Shown: positions 8,712 to 19,310 of the stretch, in pieces | Layout: each line of letters starts with the position of its first letter | Position numbering within the stretch: position 1 is the stretch's first letter | NCBI GenBank assembly: GCA_024364805.1 | Contig: CM044502.1 | Location: 112,810,914-112,833,230 of the forward strand | Direction: 5' to 3' | Length of the DNA: 22,317 bases | Origin: Euprymna scolopes | Lineage: Eukaryota; Mollusca; Cephalopoda; Sepiida; Sepiolidae | Made by a program: the position numbers and the translations under genes | The notes under the pieces: generated by a model | What the model saw: only the letters and a program-made list of their open reading frames with translations | What the model was told of the DNA's origin: nothing | Databases searched by the model: none

Positions 8712-9925
8712 GGCTTCCTTTCTATGACAATTGCTTTTGATATATCAAAGACCTTTGATATGGTATTGCAGAAAGGCCTCTAGCTACGGTATAGCTGGAA
8801 ATATCTTCTCAATTATTAAATAGTTTCTCTCTGATAGGTTCATAAGAGTAGTGGTTGATGGGCAGAAATCAGAAGCTCACAATATGAATGCTGGAGTTCC
8901 TTAGGGGTCTATCCTGGGCTCAACTCTCTCCCTGATCTACATCAATGATCTTCCAAATTATATCATGAGATCATTCGTATATATTTATACTGCCGACACT
9001 ACCATCTATTGGCAACACATCAAAGGCTGTAAATGACACAGTTCTCCCTGATTCTCTCTCCTCTCATCTTGAGCAGTGGTATAATGGGGGAAAAGGTGGC
9101 TGGTTGAGTTTAATGCATCTAAAACCAAGTTTCTATCTTTACATCATCAACGCTTTGATTCCCGTCTGGCATCAGTTGAAATATATGGCTCTCGTTTTGG
9201 GAAGGCCTGATGTTTTGATAAGCTTCTAGGTTTAATATTTTCTCCTGATCTGAAATGAAACATGTACATCAAATCCGTTTCCAAGGTCGCTGGGAAAAGA
9301 GCGTGATCGTTACACCGCTCTAGCAGATATCTATGCTGATACAATTCTCTACCTATGTAAGCGCCAAGTACGTTCAAGGATTGAATACTGTTGCCATATT
9401 GGGCAGGAGCTGCGAGAAGCAGTTTATTCTGCATTGACAGAGTTCAAACTAGACTTTGTAGCTTTTCTCTTCCCTGCAACGTCTTTCTCACAGAAGAAAC
9501 GTTGCCTCTGCTTCATCGTTATTTTCACTGCAAGTGCTCGTCTAAGCTCCAATCTATGATCCACCCCGCTAAATTTCACAAAAAACTCCAGCTGAAACTA
9601 CTATCAATAATTTTCCCACTCTTTATCTGTGCTTAAACTCTAACGTAGATTCCATCAACAAAGCTTCTTTCTTAGAACTGCACGCCTGTGGAACACTCTT
9701 CCGGTTCCTTGTTTTAAAGCTGGCTACAATATGGTCATTTTTAAGTCCAATATAAACAAGTTCTTAATGAGCCGTCCTCTTAAGTAATCCAATTTTCCAA
9801 ATTTCTACTAGTAGCTATTTTTACGATATTGTCCCAGTGACTACTGTGCACTCATTAACTTTATCCCCGAGTGGCCTGAGGGCCTTGATAGGTCTTATCC
9901 CATTATTAAAAACAAAAAAAGATTC
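8712..9925 (+). mobile_element. LINE ORF2 3' half with 3' tail (subfamily A), degraded
   Basis: This is the plus-strand copy that reaches the element's 3' end. It opens at GFLSMTIAFDISKTFDMV (motif A, Asp kept). It loses about 14 bp after KGL, where LLHKIS would be, which shifts the frame, and continues through SYGIAGNIFSII, VVVDGQKSEAHNMNAG and LIYINDLPNYIM. Motif C reads IYTADTT in place of IYADDTT, so the catalytic pair is lost. After many breaks it reads GAGAARSSLFCIDRVQTRL, then FFLRTARLWNTLP and FKSNINKFLMSRPLK to a TAA at 9785-9787, the normal C-terminal landmarks. The 3' untranslated part ends in GAGTGGCCTGAGGGCCTTG and an A-rich tail near 9900-9925. The 5' end is truncated. Frames in the thumb region are chance shadows or small remnants. 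Confidence 0.88.
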
Positions 9926-9999
9926 CTGATTCGGATTAATCGTGCCAACACTATATATATATATATATAAAATGAAAGTGTCTGTCTGTCTGTGTGCCT

Positions 10000-10400
10000 G
10001 TCTGTTTACATTTCTGTACACAATAACTCTGTCAATTTTCAGTTTACAGACTTGAAATTTGATATACAGGGTATAGAGATTTGGAAAATCTTTGTAATCT
10101 GTTTTCTGCCAAAAGGTTTGCTGGTAAGGGATCAAAGTTCAACGCTTTGACCTTTGAGAATTCTACCAAATTTTTCCGCCAATTTTGGGTGTAAACACTT
10201 GAAATTTTAGATGTAGGTTCCTTAGACATGGATCCAACATAATAATGTGATATGAGCCCAAAACAATAAATATTAAGGGATCATAATAGGGGTCAAAGTT
10301 TAAAAAGATTAACCTCCGCGGTCTCTATCAAATTACTCAGAAAATTTCTGGTCTAAACATTTGAAATTTTACATAAAAGGTATTCAGATATAGGGCATGC
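10000..10400 (+). repeat. Three related ~147-162-bp units inside the Helitron-like element
   Basis: The block CTTGAAATTT followed by an AGG/GG-containing stretch recurs at 10051, 10198 and 10360 (as TTTGAAATTT). Each is preceded by a TTTACAGA, GTAAACA or CTAAACA segment and an AATTTT/AATTTC run. Spacing is 147 then 162 bp. A GATCAAAGTT/GGTCAAAGTTT segment also recurs between the anchors. Confidence 0.55.
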
Positions 10401-10761
10401 TTTTAATCGGTTTGGGTCGGAAATTTGAGCTACCAATATATAAATATATGTATGTATGTTTGCATGTCTGCCTAAAACTTTTGACAGAGGCGACGTTTTT
10501 TCACAAGATCAGTATCGTTTTGAAGCTCGACCGTGCAGACGACAAATATCGAAAAATTGGCTGAAAACATTAATTTCTTCACCCTCAACTCGCCACTTTT
10601 CTACAGGGAAGGGTCTCTTTTTTCGCCAATATTTTCGAAAGTCATCCCCTCTTTTCGATTGTCTAGCCTTAATTTAAACCTACGTCAGTCCCCGTTTGGC
10701 GGTGGTCGTAACAGCAAGAACGTTATGTTTTTCCCCCGTTCTTTTCCTCTTTCGCGGTACG

Positions 10762-10772
10762 GGTTCGAGTCT
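10762..10772 (+). promoter_or_regulatory. Pol III B-box-like motif in the Helitron-like element
   Basis: GGTTCGAGTCT closely resembles the internal tRNA-gene B box (GGTTCGANTCC). No matching A box at the usual distance was clear, and no tRNA cloverleaf is formed, so it is either a captured tRNA/SINE piece or coincidence. Confidence 0.3.
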
Positions 10773-10818
10773 GCCTTTCTACTAACACATTTTTTTTGCT
10801 CAACACACACCTCCAAAC

Positions 10819-10847
10819 ACCAAGGCAACGCTGGTCACCCATGCTAG
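10819..10847 (+). other. Helitron-type 3' terminal hairpin and CTAG end
   Basis: ACCA at 10819-10822 pairs with TGGT at 10832-10835, extended by a G-C pair across a bulge, enclosing a GCAACG loop. CTAG lies at 10844-10847 and is followed by T. The loop sequence and spacing match the end structure known for animal Helitrons. Confidence 0.6.
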
Positions 10848-10884
<37 letters not shown>

Positions 10885-10894
10885 ATGTGTGTGT
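10848..10894. repeat. (TA)n(TG)n microsatellite
   Basis: About 20 bases of TA repeats pass into TG repeats with one TATG interruption, ending near 10894. It abuts the CTAG end of the Helitron-like element. Confidence 0.95.
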
Positions 10895-12689
10895 TGATAT
10901 TTTAGCATATGGATTACTAGTTAAACATGATTACAGACTAAGAGAAATATGAACAAATATCTGCGAATGAGTCGATACAAACGATCTTGATTTTTTCCTC
11001 AGAAAATATTTAGGTTGTTTACACGTTATATATGTGCTTGTGTTTTTATTTCTATTAGTTTGATTCTATTATTATTCATTATTTAATTTACTAATCACTC
11101 CATTGTGTATGTGTTCCGTAGAGTAAGTTATTGTGTAGTATGGCGTTACAATGATGCAGCACATATTAAACTGTGTAAGTACCATACAATATAAATGCCT
11201 ACTATTTATTTGGGTTAATTATTTAAAGTCGCACTGTGCTTGCTACTTTATTAAAACTTCATTTCAAAGTGTAAGTACAGACTACAATCTCCCCTTTTAC
11301 GTATCTATTACTGGAGACACTCGTTGATATAAACTGTGGGTCAAGCTTAGAAAGATTAATAAATATATAATCTATAATATTTATACATTTAAAGAAAATT
11401 TTACAAAATTATGTTGCAATTATTAGTTATTTTCAAAGTTTCACAAGCGAAATGTACACTTTTTAATATGAGGCAATCATATGAAGATTACTATAATTCC
11501 CAGTTGATATCTAAAATTTATGATACGAAGTAAATTACAATCAAACCATATTTTAATAAACAAAGCAAAGTGTTCCTTTGGTTGAAAAGCAAAAAAAAAT
11601 AGAAAACTATTTAGTATGTGTAAAATCACCATGTATTTAATACATTATTAAGTATTGCACAAAAGCTAAGCTAATGAACGTTCGTTTCCTTAAGACTTTT
11701 TCCATGTCTCTTAGGAATATATATATATACACATATTTCTNNNNNNNNNNNNNNNNNNNNNNNNNNNNNNNNNNNNNNNNNNNNNNNNNNNNNNNNNNNN
11801 NNNNNNNNNNNNNNNNNNNNNNNNNNNNNNNNNNNNNNNGAATGGAAGGAATAAAAAGTTAAATGCGCCAATATTATAATTTTAAATGCACTAATATGAA
11901 ATAGCACTATTAAAAGTCGTCGTGAAGAGAGTAAAATGAATAAAACGAATAGTAGAGTTGACATATAGTGATTGGAAGCGACTAATTTGTCTTTTTTTTA
12001 TATTTAACTGGTTTGAAAACTCACTTCTTGATCGAGCCCGAACTGAATAAGTGAGTTATATATTCCTTAGTATATAATATAAGAAATACAATTTTGCAAA
12101 TTTGAATTATGCATTAACTGAGAATGTTCAGGTAAATAACTTTTTAAAAAATTACGTTCACGACACAGAACATTAATCACATCGGATCAAATTCTTTCGA
12201 GCGATGTTTGAAAGAGTGAAATGTTGATAGAATTAAAGTTTTTTTTTTTATTTCGCAGCACGCTTGGATCCCTTCTGATTTATGGGAGGGGGTATAGGAA
12301 GTAGTGAGCCATGACGAAAGGTTTCAAATTGGCTTCAGAAATCATCTTATATTCGGAAATAATATGCGCAATCCGATGAAAGTTATTATGAGTAAGTCAA
12401 CGTATTTTATACTTTATTGATAATGATTTAATCTTCAGCTATAGTCCCTAATTATGTTGACCTGATGTCGGTCTAAATAAACATCCGCACTAAACTCAGT
12501 TTATTTAATTTGTACACACACACAACGAGCCATTTCGTATAAAGACTGTTTGATTATTGTTTACATTCATGTTATGAGTTTAACTAATAGTAGACTTAAT
12601 TGAATAATATTTTTTGCACGAGTGTGTGTGAATAAAAGAAGAAAATACAATTTGTATATTTAACAGTGCGTCAGAATATGAAAGTATGC

Positions 12690-12690
<1 letters not shown>
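10895..12690. other. AT-rich stretch with an assembly gap, no gene seen
   Basis: No gene, element end or tandem array is recognised on either side of the gap. A 9-bp perfect hairpin (AACTCACTT at 12018-12026 with AAGTGAGTT at 12049-12057, loop 22) is the only local structure noted. A T-tract plus CAG at 12240-12259 resembles a splice acceptor, but no open frame of note follows. Confidence 0.5.
11741..11839. other. Assembly gap (99 N)
   Basis: Ninety-nine unknown bases. The left flank ends in TATATATATACACATATTTCT, suggesting that a microsatellite caused the break. Frames reported through it are meaningless. Confidence 0.99.
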
Positions 12691-12739
<49 letters not shown>

Positions 12740-12757
12740 CTATCTCTCTTTCTTTAT
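12691..12757. repeat. (TC)n(TATC)n compound microsatellite
   Basis: Thirty bases of TC repeats are followed by about six TATC units (12721-12744) and a CT/T-rich tail. Confidence 0.95.
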
Positions 12758-13377
12758 CCGCTTCTCTATTTCCCCTTTTCTTATAACGTAAATACTTAGA
12801 CAAATGTATACGGCCTTTGTCGATGTTTTCGTACTGCGTCTTGTTTTTTGTTCTTCAACGAATTACACATTGCCTCCTCTTTCTTTTATTGTTCTGCCGT
12901 TCATTATTTGCTTCTGTAATGGGCGTCAAATGTTGTAAAACAAAATAGGTTTAAATAAAAAAAGTGCCTATTGATAATCTAACATATACAATTAGACGAA
13001 CTGCGGCTGGCAAACCCTGCATTAAAACAGACACACAACACAAATGCAATGTAAGGTAGGTAATACAATAAATGAACAGTTTATACAAAGGTGGGACGAG
13101 CAATACAGACGAAGATACACCAGTGTTGCCCTCTATTAACCCACTTGCAAAGCAGCGTATGATGGCTTATCCATAGGATTTTATATATTATGCGAAGAAG
13201 TCGCTAATTGAGAGAAGTGGAGGAGAGGGGAAAACTGGAAAAGAAGAAGAAAAAAAGAAAATTTAAAGACGAAAAATATAAATGTGCTTTTCAAAGTGGA
13301 CAAATATAAAATTTTTGAAATAAATAAATAAAAGTATATATTATTTATATTGGAATCTTTTAAGATGAGATTTCATA
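12758..13377. other. AT-rich stretch, no gene seen
   Basis: No frame, element or RNA gene is supported. There is a purine-rich patch of GAAGAAGAAAAAAAG type at about 13212-13262 and a short AAATAAATAAATAAA run near 13318-13331. Confidence 0.5.
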
Positions 13378-13760
13378 ATTTGTGTATTCAATTTTTTTTT
13401 TTTTTTGCAGACTATTATCCTCATCTGAATTTATTTTTGTCTTACCACGTTTCGGCTAACTCATTATCTGGCCTTCTTCAGGTAATTAACAACGACGGAA
13501 CGAGAATGCTGAGTTTTGTAACTGTATCCTCAGTAATTATTGCCTTCCCTACAGGTCAGAAGATTAGTTGGACAAAACGTAGTAGGACAACAACTATGGA
13601 AGGCAGTAATTACTGCGAATATAGTTACAAGACGCAGCATTCCTGCCCCGTCGTTATTAATCACCTGAAAAAAAAAACAGAGAATAAGGTAGCTGAAACG
13701 TTGTGAAACAAAAACTATAAAGATGAGGATAACAGTCCGAAAATTAATGAATGCACAAAT
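13378..13760. mobile_element. Foldback (long inverted repeat) element
   Basis: The left arm (13378-13548) and the right arm (13598-13760) are reverse complements of one another around a 49-nt loop. The best core is 13410-13548 against 13598-13737. Both arms carry the reverse-complement pair ATTATCCTCATCT, ACGTTTCRGCTA, TTCAGGTRATTAA, AACGACGG, AATGCTG, TTGTAACT and CAGTAATTAYTGCCTTCC. Counted by eye, about 29 of 140 positions differ, roughly four-fifths identical. The left arm has a T16 run where the right has only a short A/T patch. No transposase is present and I could not define a target duplication. The open frames on both strands here (13350-13706 and 13826-13530) are shadows of the palindrome. 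It is either a foldback/MITE-type element or two copies of one short repeat inserted head to head. Confidence 0.75.
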
Positions 13761-15172
<1,412 letters not shown>

Positions 15173-15181
15173 CTGTACCGA

Positions 15182-16179
15182 TAGGTGTATCAGAATTTTT
15201 GTAGGAATTTTTGACACCCCTAACACGAAACTGCGAATAAAATGTAAACAACTCGTAATTTCTTTTTTAAATGTGGGTTGTTTATTTTCTTTATGGATTA
15301 TACTTCCAAAATAAACTATTGAAGTTGTTTTAAAAGTAATAGAAATATTTTTTTAAACAGTAATGAAATTAATTGAATTTTACGAGCTCAGTATTTTTCA
15401 ATTTTTAAACTTTAAAAATTTATCAAAATTTTTCTATTGATTGAATTTTTACGATATTTTCAGGGTCAATGTGAAATTTTATGCTCTTTCCAATAAACTG
15501 AATATAATATTTTAGCCAAACGTTTTTTTAATTCACGCCCCTCCCATTTTCAAGTGTCTATTAAAAAGTAAATAATTAATTTACTCACCAAAGTGTTATA
15601 TATCACAAATTGAAGATAAAAGATCAATAAATAATATATTCAAATTTAAAACAAAAAAGTAGTGTTTTTTAGAAATTTACTTGTAAATTCCAAAGTTAAA
15701 AACATTTTTTTTAAACCACGTTGTTTGTTTTTTCTTTTGTTTTTTTTTAATGAAACATTGGTCCTTGCTCCTTAAATTGAAAAATAATTAGGGCTTGAAT
15801 TACATTTTTCGAGTAGTTATTAGCTTGGAAAGACAGGGGATCAAATTAATTCACGCCTCCCATTTTATAAAAAGTAAATAATTAATTTACTCACCAACGT
15901 GTTATATATCACAAATTGAAGATTAAAGAGCAATAAATAATATATTCAAATTTAAAACAAAAAAGTAGTGTTTTTTAGAAATTTACATGTAAAGTCCAAA
16001 GTTTAAAACCTTCTTTTTTTTAAACACGTTGTTTGTTTTTGTTTTTTAATGAAACCTTGGTCATTGCTCCTTTAATTGAAAAAAAATTAGGGCTTGAATT
16101 ACATTTTTCGAGGAGTTGTAAGCTTGGAAAGACGGGGTGGAATTATTCAATATTTTTCACGAAATTTCTGACACACCTA
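15182..16179. mobile_element. 998-bp terminal-inverted-repeat DNA transposon, non-autonomous
   Basis: The left end is TAGGTGTATCAGAATTTTTG (15182 onward) and the right end, read on the other strand, is TAGGTGTGTCAGAAATTTCG (from 16179 back). They agree at 18 of the first 21 positions. The left terminus is itself a small hairpin, since TTTTTGACACCCCTA at about 15210-15224 is nearly its reverse complement. The interior is very AT-rich, codes for no transposase, and is dominated by a tandem duplication. The flanks carry a 9-bp near-perfect direct repeat. I cannot place it in a superfamily with certainty; Mutator-like or hAT-like are the options suggested by the flanking duplication length. The 71-codon frame at 16033-16248 crosses its border and is spurious. 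Confidence 0.7.
15531..16145 (+). repeat. Tandem duplication of a ~300-318-bp unit inside the TIR element
   Basis: Unit one (15531-15848) and unit two (15849 to about 16145) share the same order of blocks: ATTCACGCCcCTCCCATTTT, AAAGTAAATAATTAATTTAC, GTGTTATATATCACAAATTG, AAAAAAGTAGTGTTTTTTAG, CACGTTGTTTGTTTTT, TTAGGGCTTGAATTACATTT and AGCTTGGAAAGACRGGG. They differ mainly by small indels in A/T runs and scattered substitutions, so the copies are fairly young compared with the LINEs. Confidence 0.9.
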
Positions 16180-16188
16180 CTGTATCGA

Positions 16189-17864
16189 CTAGATTTTATA
16201 AATACCTTTTTGGATACTCAACAAAGGGATATTGTTCTAATAATCTAGATCAAATTCTTAATAGATCACGTCGAATTATTTTTAAACAATTTAATATACA
16301 ACAATTAGATAATTAGGAAGAAACATTCGAAACAAATCAATTCGAAACAATTTGCGTTGAGTGTATATGGTGTAACAAAGTATAGCTCCTGCTAAAACTT
16401 CGAAAAATTATAATCTTAATCGTTGGCGTTTAAAAGTAGCATTCTCAAATATTCTTTTGGATATTATAATATCTGTCAGACTATCGTCGATGCTTTAATC
16501 GATAGTATTCTGGAGAATTAAAAAATCGAACAGAGATAAAGTTAGCAAAGGCATTTTTTAAGGAAAATTATGTAAACTAAATTGTTTTCTTTTATTTACA
16601 TTTCCCGGTAAACAAATTCAGTTTAAATGCAATAAAATAATTTACAAAATACTATTTTTTAAATTAAATGATTTTATTTAAGAAATATAATATTTAATTT
16701 TTGGAGACCTTTGTTGCAGTAAAATCGTGTGCTTATTTTTCTTCATAAATGATGAAACATAACTCAATAAATACCGTTAATTGATGATAATTTCCATTGT
16801 TCAGAAGCAAAAGATATTTAGAAACTCGAATAAATACGATGAATTTACTCATATGTCAATGATATTTACAAAATTTAATATTTATTATAATTAAAGTTAT
16901 AATATTTTATTGCGTTCTTTTAAGATGCATGGACAATTTTTTTAATAAAATATATTAAAACAAATAAAATTATCAGAAAATCTTTTATTCTTAAAATCAA
17001 GTAAAAAAAATTAATATATTGATTAGTTGTGTCATTCACTTTAACGTATTCTACAACTTATAGAAGGCTATGTTTAATTTTGAGAACTGACCGACAGTTA
17101 TATCTGACAGAAATAGTTAGATTAAACAATTCAAAAGAGTATGAAAAGAATTTCAAACCTGGTTGATTGTTTGCCTGATCATTGCTTTCTGGTCCACATT
17201 TTGTTTGAAATATGATTAAAGTAAAGTATGTGAGTTGAATGGTGTAAACACACAAAACATCATTTCTTAATAATTAAAATTAAATAACACCAACTTCAAA
17301 TTTCTGGCTAATCTCCTGCAAGAGGTCACTGCAAAAATCTTTCCTTCCTGCGGCGAAACCGTAATTGTAACTTTCATGAACAGAGTTTCATTCCAACAGT
17401 TTCCAATCAGCAGAAAAAATACCGGAAAGATGTTTTCCAACTGATTACAAACATAAGCGGTTTCAAGTAAAATGGCAAGAAATACCTATCGAACTGTCCT
17501 CTGAAATAATTTCGTCCATCCCACCTGCCACCACCAATACACTAATAATATTACTCATAATTTAACCGGAAGTCATTGTAATCCTTATCCGGATAAGTAA
17601 AAATATTCCGATTCAATCCAATTATAATTTAGAAATTATGAACAAGTACGGTTATTAACGCTGTTATTGGCCAAGTATGTTATAACTGCCACGTGTATAC
17701 GCTTTCTATAAACCATGCCGTTTAATTTTACAATTTTAAACTATAAGTCTGAAAAATCAAAGTTATATATTTCTATTTGTCTTGTTTTTCGGCGAACTAT
17801 ATTTTATTTGCTATTAATTTTATAAAACATACAAAAATATATAGAAGCTAGAAGTAATTGTTAG
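16189..17864. other. AT-rich stretch, no gene seen
   Basis: No supported coding or RNA gene. The region from about 17290 to 17530 is higher in GC and less repetitive than its surroundings but has no long frame. A 65-codon minus-strand frame at 17058-17255 has no recognisable motif. Confidence 0.5.
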
Positions 17865-19070
17865 AAAGAAATAGCGACAGCTAAGAGAGTATATACCGAA
17901 ACCAATAGAAAACGCATCAGAGCACAGAAATTAGGAACCCGTTATTTCGGGAAAATCTACAACAGTGTAATAAATAATTGGCAATCAACAATTTACCCAC
18001 TATCCAAAAATCATGAGGTTGTTTGCGCGGAAACGGAGAAGGCTAACATCCTTATCAGTCGGTTTGCCACAAACTCCACATTGGACCCAGCAAACCACTT
18101 CCTCCCTGAATTTCCTTTGTAGACTGACGCCACACTGGATGTTATGAAAATTACTCTTTCTCAGGTGCATGATATCATAAAAGAATAGATACCTCAAAAG
18201 CATGTGCACCCAATCTCATCCCGGCTGTGCTATTAAACAAATTCTCGGCTGTTTCAATCCTCTCCAAACTTTACAACAAATGCCTTAACGAATCTTGCTT
18301 TCCTGACTGCTGGAAAACTGATTATGTGATACCAGTTTACATGAATTATTGCGAAAGAACTGACCCATCAAATTATCGCCCCATTAGCCTCCTCCCAGCT
18401 TTCGCCAAAATTTGGAGCCCATAATTAACCAAACTCTAGTCCATCACCTTACAGGCGCTAAACTTCTGTCCGACCAACAATATGGATTTAGGCAAGCCCG
18501 TTTTAAAGCAGATATCCTAACTGTAATCTTTGAACGTATATACCATACACTGGACAAAGCAAGGGAGTGTAGAGCGGTAGCCCTAGATATATTTAAGGCT
18601 CTCGCTCCTGGGCAGGTTCAAAAGAGATTCGCCAACCTGATAGGTTCTAGAACTATCATCCAAGCTTCAACTTCTGTCCCATCGACGAAATATTGCATCC
18701 CTCTGCTTGTTCTACAAGTATTTTAATAGTGGACGCTCTGTGGAATTAGAAGCACTTGTAACCTTCGATGTAAACATCCCCGACAAACCCGACAAGCAAA
18801 AAAATCACACCCCTACACAGTAGAGATCTCTAGGTCTTCTACTCTAATAGTTTCTTCCCCAGAACTGCTAGACTCTGGAACTCCCTTCGGGGTTTCTGTT
18901 TTACTAACTGTACTGACATGCAGAATTTCAAGTGTAATGTGAACAGACATCTTGCTGCATAACTCCCTACATAGTATTCCTGCAGCTTATATCCCCGATA
19001 GTAGCTCTGTACATTAAAGTGGGGCTGTGCTTTGTTTGGGATGAAAATAGCATTTAAAAAATAATAAAAA
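17865..19070 (+). mobile_element. LINE ORF2 with large internal deletion (subfamily B)
   Basis: This is a second non-LTR subfamily. The linker before RT reads RVYTETNRKRIRAQKLGTRY and, from 18024, VCAETEKANILISRF, open from 17865 to a TAG at 18120-18122. RT then reads [42 protein letters not shown] and [18 protein letters not shown] one-base frame change near 18408-18412 follows, then INQTLVHHLTGAKLLSDQ, QYGFRQARFKADILTVIF and RAVALDIFKA (motif A, Asp kept). At about 18597-18615 it jumps to VQKRFANLIGS, so motifs B and C, the thumb and part of the C-terminus are gone. The end reads LLSHRRNIASLCLFYKYF, FFPRTARLWNSL and FKCNVNRHLAA to a TAA at 18960-18962. A 3' untranslated tail of about 100 bp ends in an A-rich run. 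It is a pseudogene. Confidence 0.88.
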
Positions 19071-19310
19071 ATATTTTTAGAATGAAATTTGTTTAATAAA
19101 ATATTTTTTAAATAAAATGATAAATTTACACTAAAATCAAGTGTTCATCATTGAAAGATAGCTACGTGCACTATGTAAAATCCACGCTAAATACATACTA
19201 TTACATAATACAATTAGTTTTAAGAAATAAATATTTCGATATTTATTTAATCACATATATGAAATAGACAGATAGATGTCGATTTTTATTAATGTCATAT
19301 CATCTGTGGG
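19071..19310. other. Short AT-rich spacer between two LINE tails
   Basis: Nothing is recognised. It is mostly A/T with short ATTTATTTAA-type runs. Confidence 0.5.

Larger units (their letters stand above)
9951..10847 (+). mobile_element. Non-autonomous Helitron-like element
   Basis: The block opens with CTATATATATATA then AAATGAAAGTGTCTGTCTG, a 5' pattern I associate with animal Helitrons. It closes with a GC-rich imperfect hairpin, ACCAAGGCAACGCTGGT (10819-10835), followed nine bases later by CTAG (10844-10847) and a T. The hairpin with GCAACG loop and the terminal CTAG before T fit the Helitron 3' signature. The 5' boundary is less sure, because TC would be expected and the sequence has AC before TATA. 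It encodes no protein. Its interior has three related units and a Pol III B-box-like motif. A second TATGTATGT...GTCTGCC stretch near 10445 resembles the 5' end again, so the element may be composite. It sits 25 bp beyond a LINE tail and is followed directly by a TA/TG microsatellite. Confidence 0.6.
15173..16188. repeat. Probable 9-bp target-site duplication around the TIR element
   Basis: CTGTACCGA (15173-15181) lies directly left of the first terminal repeat and CTGTATCGA (16180-16188) directly right of the second, with one difference in nine. Nine bases is usual for Mutator-like elements; if the true boundary differs by one base, the eight expected of hAT elements is also possible. Confidence 0.6.

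Noticed and set aside
9147-9434. Minus-strand 95-codon frame
   Set aside because: It is the antisense of the plus-strand LINE thumb region.
12240-12330. T-tract plus GCAG followed by a HAWIPSDLWEGV frame
   Set aside because: It stops after a dozen codons, there is no donor, and the T-tract is a common feature of this DNA.
13430-13480. Hammerhead-like core in the foldback arm (CTGAAGA...GCCGAAAC on the minus strand)
   Set aside because: There is an extra base after the first box, no closed stem III and no clear cleavage triplet. The other arm has lost the pattern.
18000-18209. Minus-strand 69-codon frame
   Set aside because: It is the antisense of the subfamily B LINE linker, which reads as protein on the plus strand.
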